NCBI GenBank assembly: GCA_009841435.1
Contig: VXLW01000029.1
Span: forward strand, 1 to 64,000
DNA: 64,000 nucleotides
Origin: Dehalococcoidia bacterium
GTDB taxonomy: Bacteria > Chloroflexota > Dehalococcoidia > Tepidiformales > Tepidiformaceae
Reading direction: 5' to 3'
The position numbers and the translations under genes are program-made. Below the pieces are notes generated by a model. That model was not told where the DNA came from and made no database searches. It saw only the letters and a list, made by a program, of their open reading frames with translations. This document shows positions 52,552 to 63,072 of this stretch, one piece after another (the stretch's first letter is position 1; every line of letters begins with the position of its first letter).

Positions 52552-53180
52552 GCTGCCTCGCGCACCCACTCGGCGAAGTTCGCGTAGATCGCCAGACCCG
52601 CTTCGCCGCTCTTCTCCGGGTGGAACTGCGTCGCCACCATGTTCTCCCGCGCTAGCACGCTCGGGAAGGTCAGCCCGTAGGTTGTCTCCCCCAGCGCCAG
52701 GTCGGGGTCGGCAGGGTCCGGGTAGAAGCTGTGCACGAAGTAGAAGTACGACCCGCTCGCGATGCCCGAAGTGATGCGGTGGTCGCGCAGCCACGTCACC
52801 TGGTTCCAGCCCATGTGCGGCACCTTGAGGTGGTCGAAGCCGAAGTGGCGAACGTTCCCCGGCAGCAGACCCAGGCACTCCTGCCCGCCCCCCTCGTCCG
52901 AATGGTCGAGCAGCGCCTGCAGCCCCATGCAGACCCCCAGGAACGGTCGTCCCGAGGCGACGTACTCGCGGAGCGGCTCGGTCAGGTCGCGTTCCCCCAG
53001 CTTCGCCATCGTGTCCGAAGCCGCCCCCACGCCCGGCAGGATGACGCCGTCTGCACGCGCCAGGTCCGCCCAATCGGCCGTGATCGTTGCATCGACGCCG
53101 ACGTGCGCGAGCGCCCGCTCGACGCTGCGCAGGTTGCCTGCGTCGTAGTCCACCACGACAAGGAAGGGGTTGGCGGCCAT
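52548..53180 (-). CDS. hisH: Imidazole glycerol phosphate synthase, glutaminase subunit
   Basis: 210 aa class-I glutamine amidotransferase. VVVDYDAGNLRSVERALAHVG; catalytic Cys in GVCMGLQALLD, His/Glu in TQFHPEKSG. First gene of the hisH-hisA-hisF-hisI unit. Candidate -10 CACACT 6 bases before the ATG deviates at its first base, so its promoter is uncertain. Confidence 0.96.
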   Translation of the reverse strand: MAANPFLVVVDYDAGNLRSVERALAHVGVDATITADWADLARADGVILPGVGAASDTMAKLGERDLTEPLREYVASGRPFLGVCMGLQALLDHSDEGGGQECLGLLPGNVRHFGFDHLKVPHMGWNQVTWLRDHRITSGIASGSYFYFVHSFYPDPADPDLALGETTYGLTFPSVLARENMVATQFHPEKSGEAGLAIYANFAEWVREAA

Positions 53181-53182
53181 GA

Positions 53183-55582
<2,400 letters not shown>

Positions 55583-55616
55583 CCCGAAGCCCCCGACCCG
55601 CCACAATGGCGCGACC

Positions 55617-56429
55617 ATGAGCGACGCCGGGCCCCGGGACACCTACACGCACGGTCACCACGCATCCGTCGTGTCCCAGCACAGCCGCCGGACAGCCGAG
55701 GAAGCGGCCGCCTTCCTCATCCCGAGACTGCGTCCGGGGATGCGCCTGCTCGACGTGGGCTGTGGCCCCGGCTCCATCACCGCCGGGCTCGTGAAGTACG
55801 TCCACCCCGGCGAGGTCGTGGGCGTCGATGCCGAGCCCGGGGTTCTCGAGACCGCGCGCGAGATGGTGGGCGACACTCCAAACCTCAGCTTCGAGGAGGG
55901 AAGCGTCTACGCCCTGCCCTACGAAGACGCCTCGTTCGATGTCGCCTATGCCCACCAGCTCATGCAGCACCTCGCCGACCCCGCCGCCGCCCTTCGCGAG
56001 ATGCGCCGCGTCGTGCGCCCCGGCGGCTTCGTTGCCGCCCGCGACTCCGACTACCAGACGATGATCTGCCACCCCCCCACCGAGGGTATTGAGGAGTGGC
56101 GCGCCCTCTACACCGAGGTCGTCCGGCGCAACGGCGCCGACGCCAATGCCGGCCGCCGCATCCCTTCCTGGTTCGCCCGCGCCGGCCTCGAGCAGGTCGA
56201 CGTCACCACCACCGTGGCGATGATGCGCGACCCCGCCGAGGTGCTGAACTGGGGCGATTCCTGGGCCGAGCGCGTGACCACCTCTGCCCTCGCCGAGCAG
56301 GCGCTTGCCTACGGCCTCGCCACCCGCGAGGACCTTGAGCGGATCGCCGCCGGCTGGCGCGCCTGGGCCCGCCACGATGAGGCGCTCTTTCTCTTTGTCC
56401 ACGTCGAGGGGCTGGCCACCGTTTCCTGA
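55617..56429 (+). CDS. SAM-dependent class I methyltransferase
   Basis: 270 aa. LLDVGCGPGSITAGL (motif I), VVGVDAEPGVLETARE (post I), SFDVAYAHQLMQHLADPAAALREMRRVVRPGGFVAARD (motifs II-III). UbiE/Methyltransf_11 type; acceptor unknown. C-terminal half (RRIPSWFARAGLEQVDVTTTVAM, EQALAYGLATREDLERIAAGWRAWARH) is a substrate-specific cap. Between ligA and mreB; no operon partner visible. Confidence 0.88.
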   Translation: MSDAGPRDTYTHGHHASVVSQHSRRTAEEAAAFLIPRLRPGMRLLDVGCGPGSITAGLVKYVHPGEVVGVDAEPGVLETAREMVGDTPNLSFEEGSVYALPYEDASFDVAYAHQLMQHLADPAAALREMRRVVRPGGFVAARDSDYQTMICHPPTEGIEEWRALYTEVVRRNGADANAGRRIPSWFARAGLEQVDVTTTVAMMRDPAEVLNWGDSWAERVTTSALAEQALAYGLATREDLERIAAGWRAWARHDEALFLFVHVEGLATVS

Positions 56430-56465
56430 CGTTCAGCCGGCACCGGTGCGCTGGACCCGCTGCCC

Positions 56466-56471
56466 TATACT
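56466..56471 (+). promoter_or_regulatory. Candidate -10 element TATACT of the mre operon
   Basis: TATACT about 64 bases before the mreB start; the matching -35 is not clear. Confidence 0.35.
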
Positions 56472-56534
56472 GACCTCAGGCTCTTAACTCGCGAACGCAG
56501 GCCTCGCCTGCGATAGGACCGGTCCCCTTTGGCA

Positions 56535-57590
56535 ATGCTCGGCCCCTTCTCGCGCCTCTTCGGTTTCCTGTCCCACGACATCGCTATCGACCTGGGGACG
56601 GCGAACACGCTCGTCATGGTCCGAGGACGGGGCATCGTCATCATCGAGCCTTCGATCGTCGCCATCGATCGCACCTCCAAGCGCATCCTCGCCATCGGCG
56701 AGGAGGCGCAGCGCATGGTCGGCCGTACCCCCGCAAACATCGTCGCCGTCCGCCCCCTGCGCGACGGCGTCATCTCCGACTTTGAGGTCACGGAGCGGAT
56801 GCTCAGCTACTTCATCCGCGCCGTTCAGGACCGTTCGTTCCTCGCCCAGCCCCGCGTCGTCATCGGCATTCCCAGCGGCGTAACCGAGGTCGAGAAGCGA
56901 GCCGTCCACGACGCTGCGCTCAGCGCCGGCGCCCGCTCGTGCTTCCTCATCGAGGAGCCTCTCGCCGCCGCCATTGGCTCCGGCCTCCCCGTCATGGAGG
57001 CGTCCGGGTGCATGGTGGTCGACATCGGTGGCGGCACGACCGAGGTTGCCGTCATCTCCCTCGGCGGCATGGTCGTCAGCCGCTCCATTCGGGTCGCCGG
57101 CGACGAGATGGACCGGAGCATCGTCGCCTATGCCCGCCAGGTGCATAACCTCCTCATCGGGGAGCGCACCGCCGAGGAGGTGAAGAAGCTCGCGGGCTCC
57201 GCCTCGCCGCTCGACACCGAGGAGTCCGTGACCCTCCGTGGCCGCGACCAGGCGACGGGCCTTCCCAAAGCCGTCGATGTCAGCACCATCGAGTTGCGCG
57301 ATGCCCTCGCTGGCCCCGTCGGCCAGATCGTCGAGTCAGTCCGCTCCTCCATCGAGGTCACGCCTCCCGAGCTCGTGAGCGACCTCATGGCGCACGGCAT
57401 CGCCCTCGCCGGCGGCGGCGCCCTCCTGCGCGGCCTCGACCGCCGTATCAGTCAGGAGACCCGCTTTCCCGTCTACGTCTCCGAGGATCCCTTGCTCTGC
57501 GTGGTCCGCGGCGCCGGCGCGATTTTCGACGAGATCGAAGCGAGCAGCACGGTCGAGCAGCAATTCGACTCGGGAAGGGCGCGGCGGTAG
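56535..57590 (+). CDS. mreB: Rod shape-determining protein MreB
   Basis: 351 aa actin homologue forming membrane filaments that direct side-wall synthesis. Phosphate 1 loop AIDLGTANTLV, connect GIPSGVTEVEKRAVHDAALSAG, phosphate 2 DIGGGTTEVAVISLGG, adenosine loop GIALAGGGALLRGLD. An in-frame TTG two codons earlier (56529) has better spacing from AGGA and may be the real start. First gene of mreB-mreC-mreD-mrdA-rodA. Confidence 0.96.
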   Translation: MLGPFSRLFGFLSHDIAIDLGTANTLVMVRGRGIVIIEPSIVAIDRTSKRILAIGEEAQRMVGRTPANIVAVRPLRDGVISDFEVTERMLSYFIRAVQDRSFLAQPRVVIGIPSGVTEVEKRAVHDAALSAGARSCFLIEEPLAAAIGSGLPVMEASGCMVVDIGGGTTEVAVISLGGMVVSRSIRVAGDEMDRSIVAYARQVHNLLIGERTAEEVKKLAGSASPLDTEESVTLRGRDQATGLPKAVDVSTIELRDALAGPVGQIVESVRSSIEVTPPELVSDLMAHGIALAGGGALLRGLDRRISQETRFPVYVSEDPLLCVVRGAGAIFDEIEASSTVEQQFDSGRARR

Positions 57591-57608
57591 CCTCGAAACG
57601 GTCGCCGC

Positions 57609-58433
57609 ATGCTGATCTTCAGTCGGTACAGCTACTGGGTTGGGGCCATGGTCGCCCTCGCCGTTCTGCTCGCGGTCGTGGGGCGCGCCGGCCTGCTCGA
57701 TCCCGTCCAGGATGTCTTCCTGCGTGCCACCGGCCCTCTCGAAGAAGGGACCTCTTCGGTCTTCAGTCCTGTCGCCAGCTTCTTCAGCGACGTCGGCAAC
57801 GTCGACCGGCTGCAGGAAGAAAACCGCCGCCTCCTCAGCGAGAACGAGACCCTGCGCAACCAGAACGCCGCCCTGCGCGCCGACAGCCTTCGATTGACCG
57901 AGCTCGAGGAGGCCTTGGGCGTCGTCACGGCGGACCCCTCAGCCGAGCGGCTCGCCGCGGGTGTCCTCAGCCGCATCCAGGGCCCGCTCACGCGCGAGCT
58001 TCGCATCGATCGTGGGACCAACCACGGCGTGGTTGAGGGCAATCCCGTCCTCTCCGTGCAGGGAACGCTCATCGGGACGGTGACCGAAGCTCTGCCATCG
58101 AGCTCGTTCGTTCGCCTCCTCACCGATAGCCGCAGCAGCGTCGCCGCCCAGGTCCGGGGAAGCCCCGCAGACGGCATCGCCAAGGGGAACGGCGGCGCCC
58201 TCAACTTCGAGCTGGTGGAGGGCGACGTGAACATCGGTGACACCATCGTCACCTCCGGCCTCGGGGGAACCTATCCGCCTGACATTCCGATCGGCGAGGT
58301 CACCGACATCCTTGGCGATACGCAGGACCCCTTCCCCACCGTCCGCCTCCAGACCACGGTCCGCATCTCAACCACCCGCACCGTCCTCGTCATGACGAGC
58401 TTCACGCCGGCCCGCTTCCAGGTGGATGAGTGA
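57609..58433 (+). CDS. mreC: Rod shape-determining protein MreC
   Basis: 274 aa. One N-terminal membrane segment (11-30), then a coiled coil (VDRLQEENRRLLSENETLRNQNAALRADSLRLTELEEAL, about 68-104) and a beta-rich domain (LSRIQGPLTRELRIDRGTNHGVVEGNPVLS, and LVEGDVNIGDTIVTSGLGGTYPPDIPIGEV). Links MreB to cell-wall enzymes. TGA overlaps the mreD start (TGATG). Confidence 0.94.
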   Translation: MLIFSRYSYWVGAMVALAVLLAVVGRAGLLDPVQDVFLRATGPLEEGTSSVFSPVASFFSDVGNVDRLQEENRRLLSENETLRNQNAALRADSLRLTELEEALGVVTADPSAERLAAGVLSRIQGPLTRELRIDRGTNHGVVEGNPVLSVQGTLIGTVTEALPSSSFVRLLTDSRSSVAAQVRGSPADGIAKGNGGALNFELVEGDVNIGDTIVTSGLGGTYPPDIPIGEVTDILGDTQDPFPTVRLQTTVRISTTRTVLVMTSFTPARFQVDE

Positions 58434-58948
58434 TGCGCATTCTGCTGACGGTCGTGCTCTTGCTGGCGACCGTGCTCGCTCAGGTCGCGATCGCGCCCCT
58501 CTTTCCCCTCGTTGGCGCCGTCGTCGAGCTTCCGATCGTCGTGCTTCTGCTGCTGGCTGTCTTCGCCGGCCCCCACGCCGTCATGATTGGTCTCCCGATC
58601 CTCGTCCTCTTCCTCGGCTTTTCCACGAATGTTGAGTTCGAGTGGCTCGTGATGGCCTACCTGCCCCTTCTGCCCTGCGCCGCCTGGATCCAGCGCCACC
58701 GGGAAATCCCCCAGACTCCCTACGCCCTCGTGCTCGTCATGGTGATCGCCGCCGGCATCTGGGCACGGGCCGTCTTCTCGGCCGTGGCGATGACGTCCGG
58801 TGCCAGCCTGGCCGTCGGCCCCCTCGTGACCGACATCCTCCTCACCGGCTTCGTGCTTGACGCGGCCGTCGTTTCGGTCGTCTACGCCCTCTGCCGGTGG
58901 GTCGGCTGGCCGGTACGCTCCCTCGATCTCGAGCAGGCAGGGTTCTGA
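58433..58948 (+). CDS. mreD: Rod shape-determining protein MreD
   Basis: 171 aa, nearly all membrane: five or so segments. Sequence identity of this family is low; the assignment rests on length, hydrophobicity and position between mreC and mrdA. Start is ATG at 58433 or GTG one codon before. Confidence 0.85.
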   Translation: MRILLTVVLLLATVLAQVAIAPLFPLVGAVVELPIVVLLLLAVFAGPHAVMIGLPILVLFLGFSTNVEFEWLVMAYLPLLPCAAWIQRHREIPQTPYALVLVMVIAAGIWARAVFSAVAMTSGASLAVGPLVTDILLTGFVLDAAVVSVVYALCRWVGWPVRSLDLEQAGF

Positions 58949-58951
58949 GCC

Positions 58952-60859
58952 GTGAGCGCCATAGGCGACCGCCGCGTCGACCCCGGCCTGAGCCGCAACC
59001 GCCCCCACGGCAACGTGGGCGTCCTTCGCATCGCCGTCGTCGTCCTCTTCCTCGTCCTCGGCGGCCGCCTCGTCCAGATGCAGCTCGTCGACGGCGCCGA
59101 GTACGCCGAGCGCTCCGAGCTCAACCGCATCATCGTCGAGAGCGTTCCCCCCACCCGCGGCCTCATCTTCGACCGCAACGGGCAGCCCCTCGTCCAGAAC
59201 AGCGGCTCCTTCACCGCGCTCATCACTCCCGGGTTCCTCCCCGAGGAGCCCGCAAACCGCTATCGCCTCTACCTGTACCTCGAGGACCTGCTGGGCATCC
59301 CCGCCCTGCAGATCGAGGAGGCCGTGACTGCCGCCGAGGAGCGCGGCCAGCGCGACCTCCCCCTCCCCATCGCCCGCGCCCTCGACCGGGAGACCGCGCT
59401 CATGCTCGAGCAGGTCGCCGCCGACCTTCCCGGCGTCACCCTCTCCGTCGAGCCGCGGCGGGTCTATCCGGGGGGTCCGGAGTTCAGCCACATCCTCGGG
59501 TACGTCGGTCCCCAGTCGCCCGACGAGTGGCGTGTGCTCCAGAACGACGGCTACTCCTACAACGAGGTCGTCGGCAAGGTCGGCGTCGAGGCCCGCTACG
59601 AGTCCGCCCTGCGCGGCAACCCCGGCACGTCCATTACCGAGGTCGACGCCCAGGGTGACCTCATCACCACTATCGAACGCACCGACGCCGAAGGAGGCCG
59701 CGGCATCCTCCTCTCGATCGACTCCGACCTGCAGCGCTACGTGTACGAGCTCCTCACCAACACGATGGGCGAGGCCACCACCGCCGCCGCCGTCGTCATG
59801 AGCCCCGTCACCGGCGAGATTTACGCCATCGTCTCCGTCCCCACCTACGACAACAACATTTTCTCCCTGCCCGATCCGGGCGAGGAGTACCAGGCCCTCC
59901 TGAACGATCCCCGCATTCCCCTCCTCCACCAGGCCCTCAGTCCCATCGCCCCCGGCTCGACCTTCAAGATCATCACCGCCGCCGCCGCCCTCCAGGAGGG
60001 CAATGTCACCCGTTACACGCGGCGCGACGTCGACAGCAGCGTGCTCGAGTTCATCGGCGAAGACGGTCAGCCCTACTACTTCTACGACTGGCGCGTCCAC
60101 GGCGATATCGACCTCGTCGAGGCCATCTCCTGGTCGTCCAACATCTACTTCTACATGGCCTCCTGCGGGATTCCCCAGGAGGGAATCGCGGGACTCGGGT
60201 CGAACACCGAGCAGTCGGCCATCGTCCTCGGCTACTACGCCCGCAGCTTCGGCCTCGGCCAGGTCACCGGGCTCGATATCGCCAGCACGGAGTCACCCGG
60301 CGTCATCCCCAGCCCCGAGTGGAAGCGCCGCGTCCGCAGCGGTCCCCTCTTCAACCCCGAGGACCGCGACTGGTATCTCGCCGACACCTGCTTCATGGGC
60401 ATCGGCCAGGGCGACGTCACCGCCACGCCCCTGCAGATCGCCGTCGCCACTGCCGCCATCGCCAACGGCGGCTACCTGCTCGAGCCCTACGTGACGCGGC
60501 AGATCCTCGGCCCCGATGGCACGCTCCTCTCGACCACCGAGCCGTCGCGGGAGCGCGTTCCGGTCGATGAGGAACACCTCGCCGTCATCCGCCAGGGGAT
60601 GCGCCAGTCCGTCATCGACGGCGCGGCCCGCCTCGCGGCCCTTCCCGACACGCTCGTCGCCGGCAAGACCGGGACCGCCGAGTTCATCGACCCCGAGGAC
60701 GGCGAGACCAAAGACCGCGCCTGGTTCACTGGCTTCGCGCCCTACAACAACCCCCAGGTCGTCGTGACCGTCTTCTACGACCTCGGCGTGGGCGGCACCA
60801 AGGCCGCACCCACCGCTGCCGACATCATCGGGTACTTCTTGGAGAACGTGGAACCATGA
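58952..60859 (+). CDS. mrdA: Penicillin-binding protein 2 (elongasome transpeptidase)
   Basis: 635 aa class-B PBP that cross-links side-wall peptidoglycan. N-terminal membrane anchor (24-41), pedestal (RGLIFDRNGQPLVQN, GYVG..SPDEW), and transpeptidase domain with Ser motif PGSTFK, SSN and KTGTAE. The region LNDPRIPLLHQALSPIAPGSTFKI is canonical. GTG start 3 bases after mreD. Partner of RodA, whose ATG overlaps the stop. Confidence 0.96.
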   Translation: MSAIGDRRVDPGLSRNRPHGNVGVLRIAVVVLFLVLGGRLVQMQLVDGAEYAERSELNRIIVESVPPTRGLIFDRNGQPLVQNSGSFTALITPGFLPEEPANRYRLYLYLEDLLGIPALQIEEAVTAAEERGQRDLPLPIARALDRETALMLEQVAADLPGVTLSVEPRRVYPGGPEFSHILGYVGPQSPDEWRVLQNDGYSYNEVVGKVGVEARYESALRGNPGTSITEVDAQGDLITTIERTDAEGGRGILLSIDSDLQRYVYELLTNTMGEATTAAAVVMSPVTGEIYAIVSVPTYDNNIFSLPDPGEEYQALLNDPRIPLLHQALSPIAPGSTFKIITAAAALQEGNVTRYTRRDVDSSVLEFIGEDGQPYYFYDWRVHGDIDLVEAISWSSNIYFYMASCGIPQEGIAGLGSNTEQSAIVLGYYARSFGLGQVTGLDIASTESPGVIPSPEWKRRVRSGPLFNPEDRDWYLADTCFMGIGQGDVTATPLQIAVATAAIANGGYLLEPYVTRQILGPDGTLLSTTEPSRERVPVDEEHLAVIRQGMRQSVIDGAARLAALPDTLVAGKTGTAEFIDPEDGETKDRAWFTGFAPYNNPQVVVTVFYDLGVGGTKAAPTAADIIGYFLENVEP

Positions 60860-61992
60860 GCCGATTCGGGGTCGAAGGGTCACTGCGCGCCTGGGACCGA
60901 TTCGATGCGATCCTTGCTCTGACCGCGCTCGCGCTCGTGGGCTACGGCCTTGTGCTCATCTACAGCGGCAGCCTCGGTTCCTACGACGGCCCCACCGCCA
61001 GCCTCGACAACCCCGTCGTCCGCCAGGGCCTCTTCGCCCTCATCGCCATCGGCGCGATGTTCATCATCTCGCGTTTCGACTACCACGTGCTCCTGCACTA
61101 CGCCTGGTGGGTCTACGGCGCCTCCATCCTCCTCCTGCTCGTCCTCATCCCCATCGGCCAGACCGACTTCGGCTCGACGCGCTGGTTCGCGCTCGGCCCC
61201 ATCCAGTTCCAACCCTCCGAGTTCGCCAAGCTCGCGACCATCCTCCTGCTCGCCCGCTTCCTCAGCGAGCAGGGCGGCGACGCCCGCGACTTGCGCGTGT
61301 TGGGCGGCTCGCTCGCTATCACCGCTCCCGTCCTGCTGCTCGTCTTCATCCAGCCCGACCTCGGCACGACCATCATCTTCGCCGCCATCTGGCTCGGGAT
61401 GGTCGTGGTTGCCGGCATCCAGCGCCGCCACATGCTCTTCTTCGGCGCCGTCTTCCTCGCCGTCCTCCCCTTCCTCTGGACCTTCACCGTGGCCGACTAC
61501 CAGATCGAACGTATCTCCGTGCTCTTCGATGCGGAGGAGGATCCGCTCGATGCCGGCTACAACCCGATCCAGTCGCAGATCGCCGTCGGCTCGGGACAGC
61601 TCTTCGGAAAGGGCCTCACAAACGGGGAACAGACCCAGCTCGACTTCCTCAAGGTGAAGACCAAGGACTTTATCTTCAGCGTCCTCGGAGAGGAGCTGGG
61701 CTTCGTCGGCGCGATGGCCCTCTTCGCGCTCTTCATCCTCTTATTGATGCGAGGAATACGCGCTGCCCAGATCGCGGGCGACATTCCCGGCCAGCTCATA
61801 GCCGCGGGCATCGTGATCACGATCCTCATGCAGGCCTACATCAACATCGCCGTCAACCTCAGCATCTTCCCCGTCACTGGCCTTCCCCTGCCCTTCGTGA
61901 GCCAGGGCGGAAGCTCCCTCCTCACCCTCTTCCTCGGCCTCGGCATCATCCAGAGCATCGTCATGCGCCACCGCGCCTACCGTCAGTTTTGA
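60856..61992 (+). CDS. rodA: Rod shape-determining glycosyltransferase RodA
   Basis: 378 aa SEDS-family membrane protein with about ten segments that polymerises lipid II. GSTRWFALGPIQFQPSEFAKLATILLLARFL, QPDLGTTIIFAAIWLGM, NGEQTQLDFLKVKTKDFIFSVLGEELGFVGA and LPLPFVSQGGSSLLTLFLGLGIIQSI are SEDS signatures. Downstream neighbour is transcribed separately. Co-translated with mrdA (ATGA). Confidence 0.96.
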   Translation: MSRFGVEGSLRAWDRFDAILALTALALVGYGLVLIYSGSLGSYDGPTASLDNPVVRQGLFALIAIGAMFIISRFDYHVLLHYAWWVYGASILLLLVLIPIGQTDFGSTRWFALGPIQFQPSEFAKLATILLLARFLSEQGGDARDLRVLGGSLAITAPVLLLVFIQPDLGTTIIFAAIWLGMVVVAGIQRRHMLFFGAVFLAVLPFLWTFTVADYQIERISVLFDAEEDPLDAGYNPIQSQIAVGSGQLFGKGLTNGEQTQLDFLKVKTKDFIFSVLGEELGFVGAMALFALFILLLMRGIRAAQIAGDIPGQLIAAGIVITILMQAYINIAVNLSIFPVTGLPLPFVSQGGSSLLTLFLGLGIIQSIVMRHRAYRQF

Positions 61993-62079
61993 TTTTCTGG
62001 ACCGGAAGCAGCTGTTCGCAGTCGAGCGGTTATCGCCGCGAGGGGCAAATCCGTCGCCACCTGCCGCCTGCGGAAGGGG

Positions 62080-62085
62080 TACGCT
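62080..62085 (+). promoter_or_regulatory. Candidate -10 element TACGCT of the cyclase gene
   Basis: TACGCT about 30 bases before the GTG at 62115; the leader carries GAGAGGAGGA, the strongest ribosome site in the window. Confidence 0.35.
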
Positions 62086-62114
62086 GCCGCCACTCCCTCT
62101 GAGAGGAGGACCGC

Positions 62115-63050
62115 GTGGCCAGCCAGGAGAATCCCCCTACCCAGTCCGAGGTGCTCGGCTATTTCGACTCGCTCTCTAACTGGGGCCGCTGGGGTCCCGA
62201 CGACCAGCTCGGCGCTCTCAACTACATCACGCCCGAGAAGCGCCGCGCGGCCGGCTCCCTCATCCGCGAGGGCATCGCCGTCTCCTGCGCCTGGGACATC
62301 GAGACCACTCCCCGCCCGGACCACATGTTCGGCGTTCCCCAGCGCTACATGGTCGCCAGCGGCAAGGACCCCCTCGAATTCGGCCGCGGCGGCTCCGCCC
62401 TGGAGGTCATGAGCTTCGCCTTCCACGGCGCCACCATCACCCACCTCGACGGGCTCAGCCACATCTTCTGGGACGGCAAGATGTACAACGGCAAGCCCGC
62501 CGATCTGGTCACCGCCCAGAAGGGCGCCGAGGAGTACGCCGTTACGGCCCTCGGCGACGGCATCGTCACGCGTGGCGTCCTCATGGACATCCCGGCCCTC
62601 GATGGTCGTCCCTGGCTCGACCCGGGTGAGGGCGTCTTCCCTGAACACCTCGAAGCTGCCGAGGAGCGCCAGGGCGTGCGTGTCGGAACCGGAGACATCG
62701 TCCTCCTCCGCACGGGCAAGGGCCGCCGCCAGCGCGAGGAGACGGACGCTCCGGGCTCCTCCGGCGGCTGGCACGTCGCCGCCCTCCCCTGGCTGCACGA
62801 GCGCCAGGTGGCGGTCATCGGGGCCGACAATGCCCAGGAGTCAGGCTCGCCCGGCTACGAGGCCCTGCCCGTGCCCGTGCACTTCATCGCCATTGTCGCG
62901 ATGGGCCTCCACCTCATCGACAACTGCGACCTCGAAGCCCTCGCCCAGACCTGCGAACGCCTCAACCGCTGGGAGTTCTTCCTCAGCATCCAGCCCCTCC
63001 GCCTCGAAGGCGGTACCGGCAGCGCCGTCAATCCCGTCGCCGTCTTCTGA
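62115..63050 (+). CDS. Cyclase-family (kynurenine-formamidase-like) hydrolase
   Basis: 311 aa. The metal-site signature appears as HGATITHLDGLSHIFWDG (from H-x-G-T-H-x-D), with 'LDIPALDGR'-type and DIVLLRTGKG segments usual for the family. NWGRWGPDDQLGALNYITPEKRRAA at the start is shared with a subgroup of unknown substrate annotated broadly as cyclase family; kynurenine formamidase is one known activity. GTG start with a strong Shine-Dalgarno. The convergent neighbour is a cytochrome P450. Confidence 0.85.
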   Translation: MASQENPPTQSEVLGYFDSLSNWGRWGPDDQLGALNYITPEKRRAAGSLIREGIAVSCAWDIETTPRPDHMFGVPQRYMVASGKDPLEFGRGGSALEVMSFAFHGATITHLDGLSHIFWDGKMYNGKPADLVTAQKGAEEYAVTALGDGIVTRGVLMDIPALDGRPWLDPGEGVFPEHLEAAEERQGVRVGTGDIVLLRTGKGRRQREETDAPGSSGGWHVAALPWLHERQVAVIGADNAQESGSPGYEALPVPVHFIAIVAMGLHLIDNCDLEALAQTCERLNRWEFFLSIQPLRLEGGTGSAVNPVAVF

Positions 63051-63072
63051 GCCTGCCCGGCGGCTGCGTCGT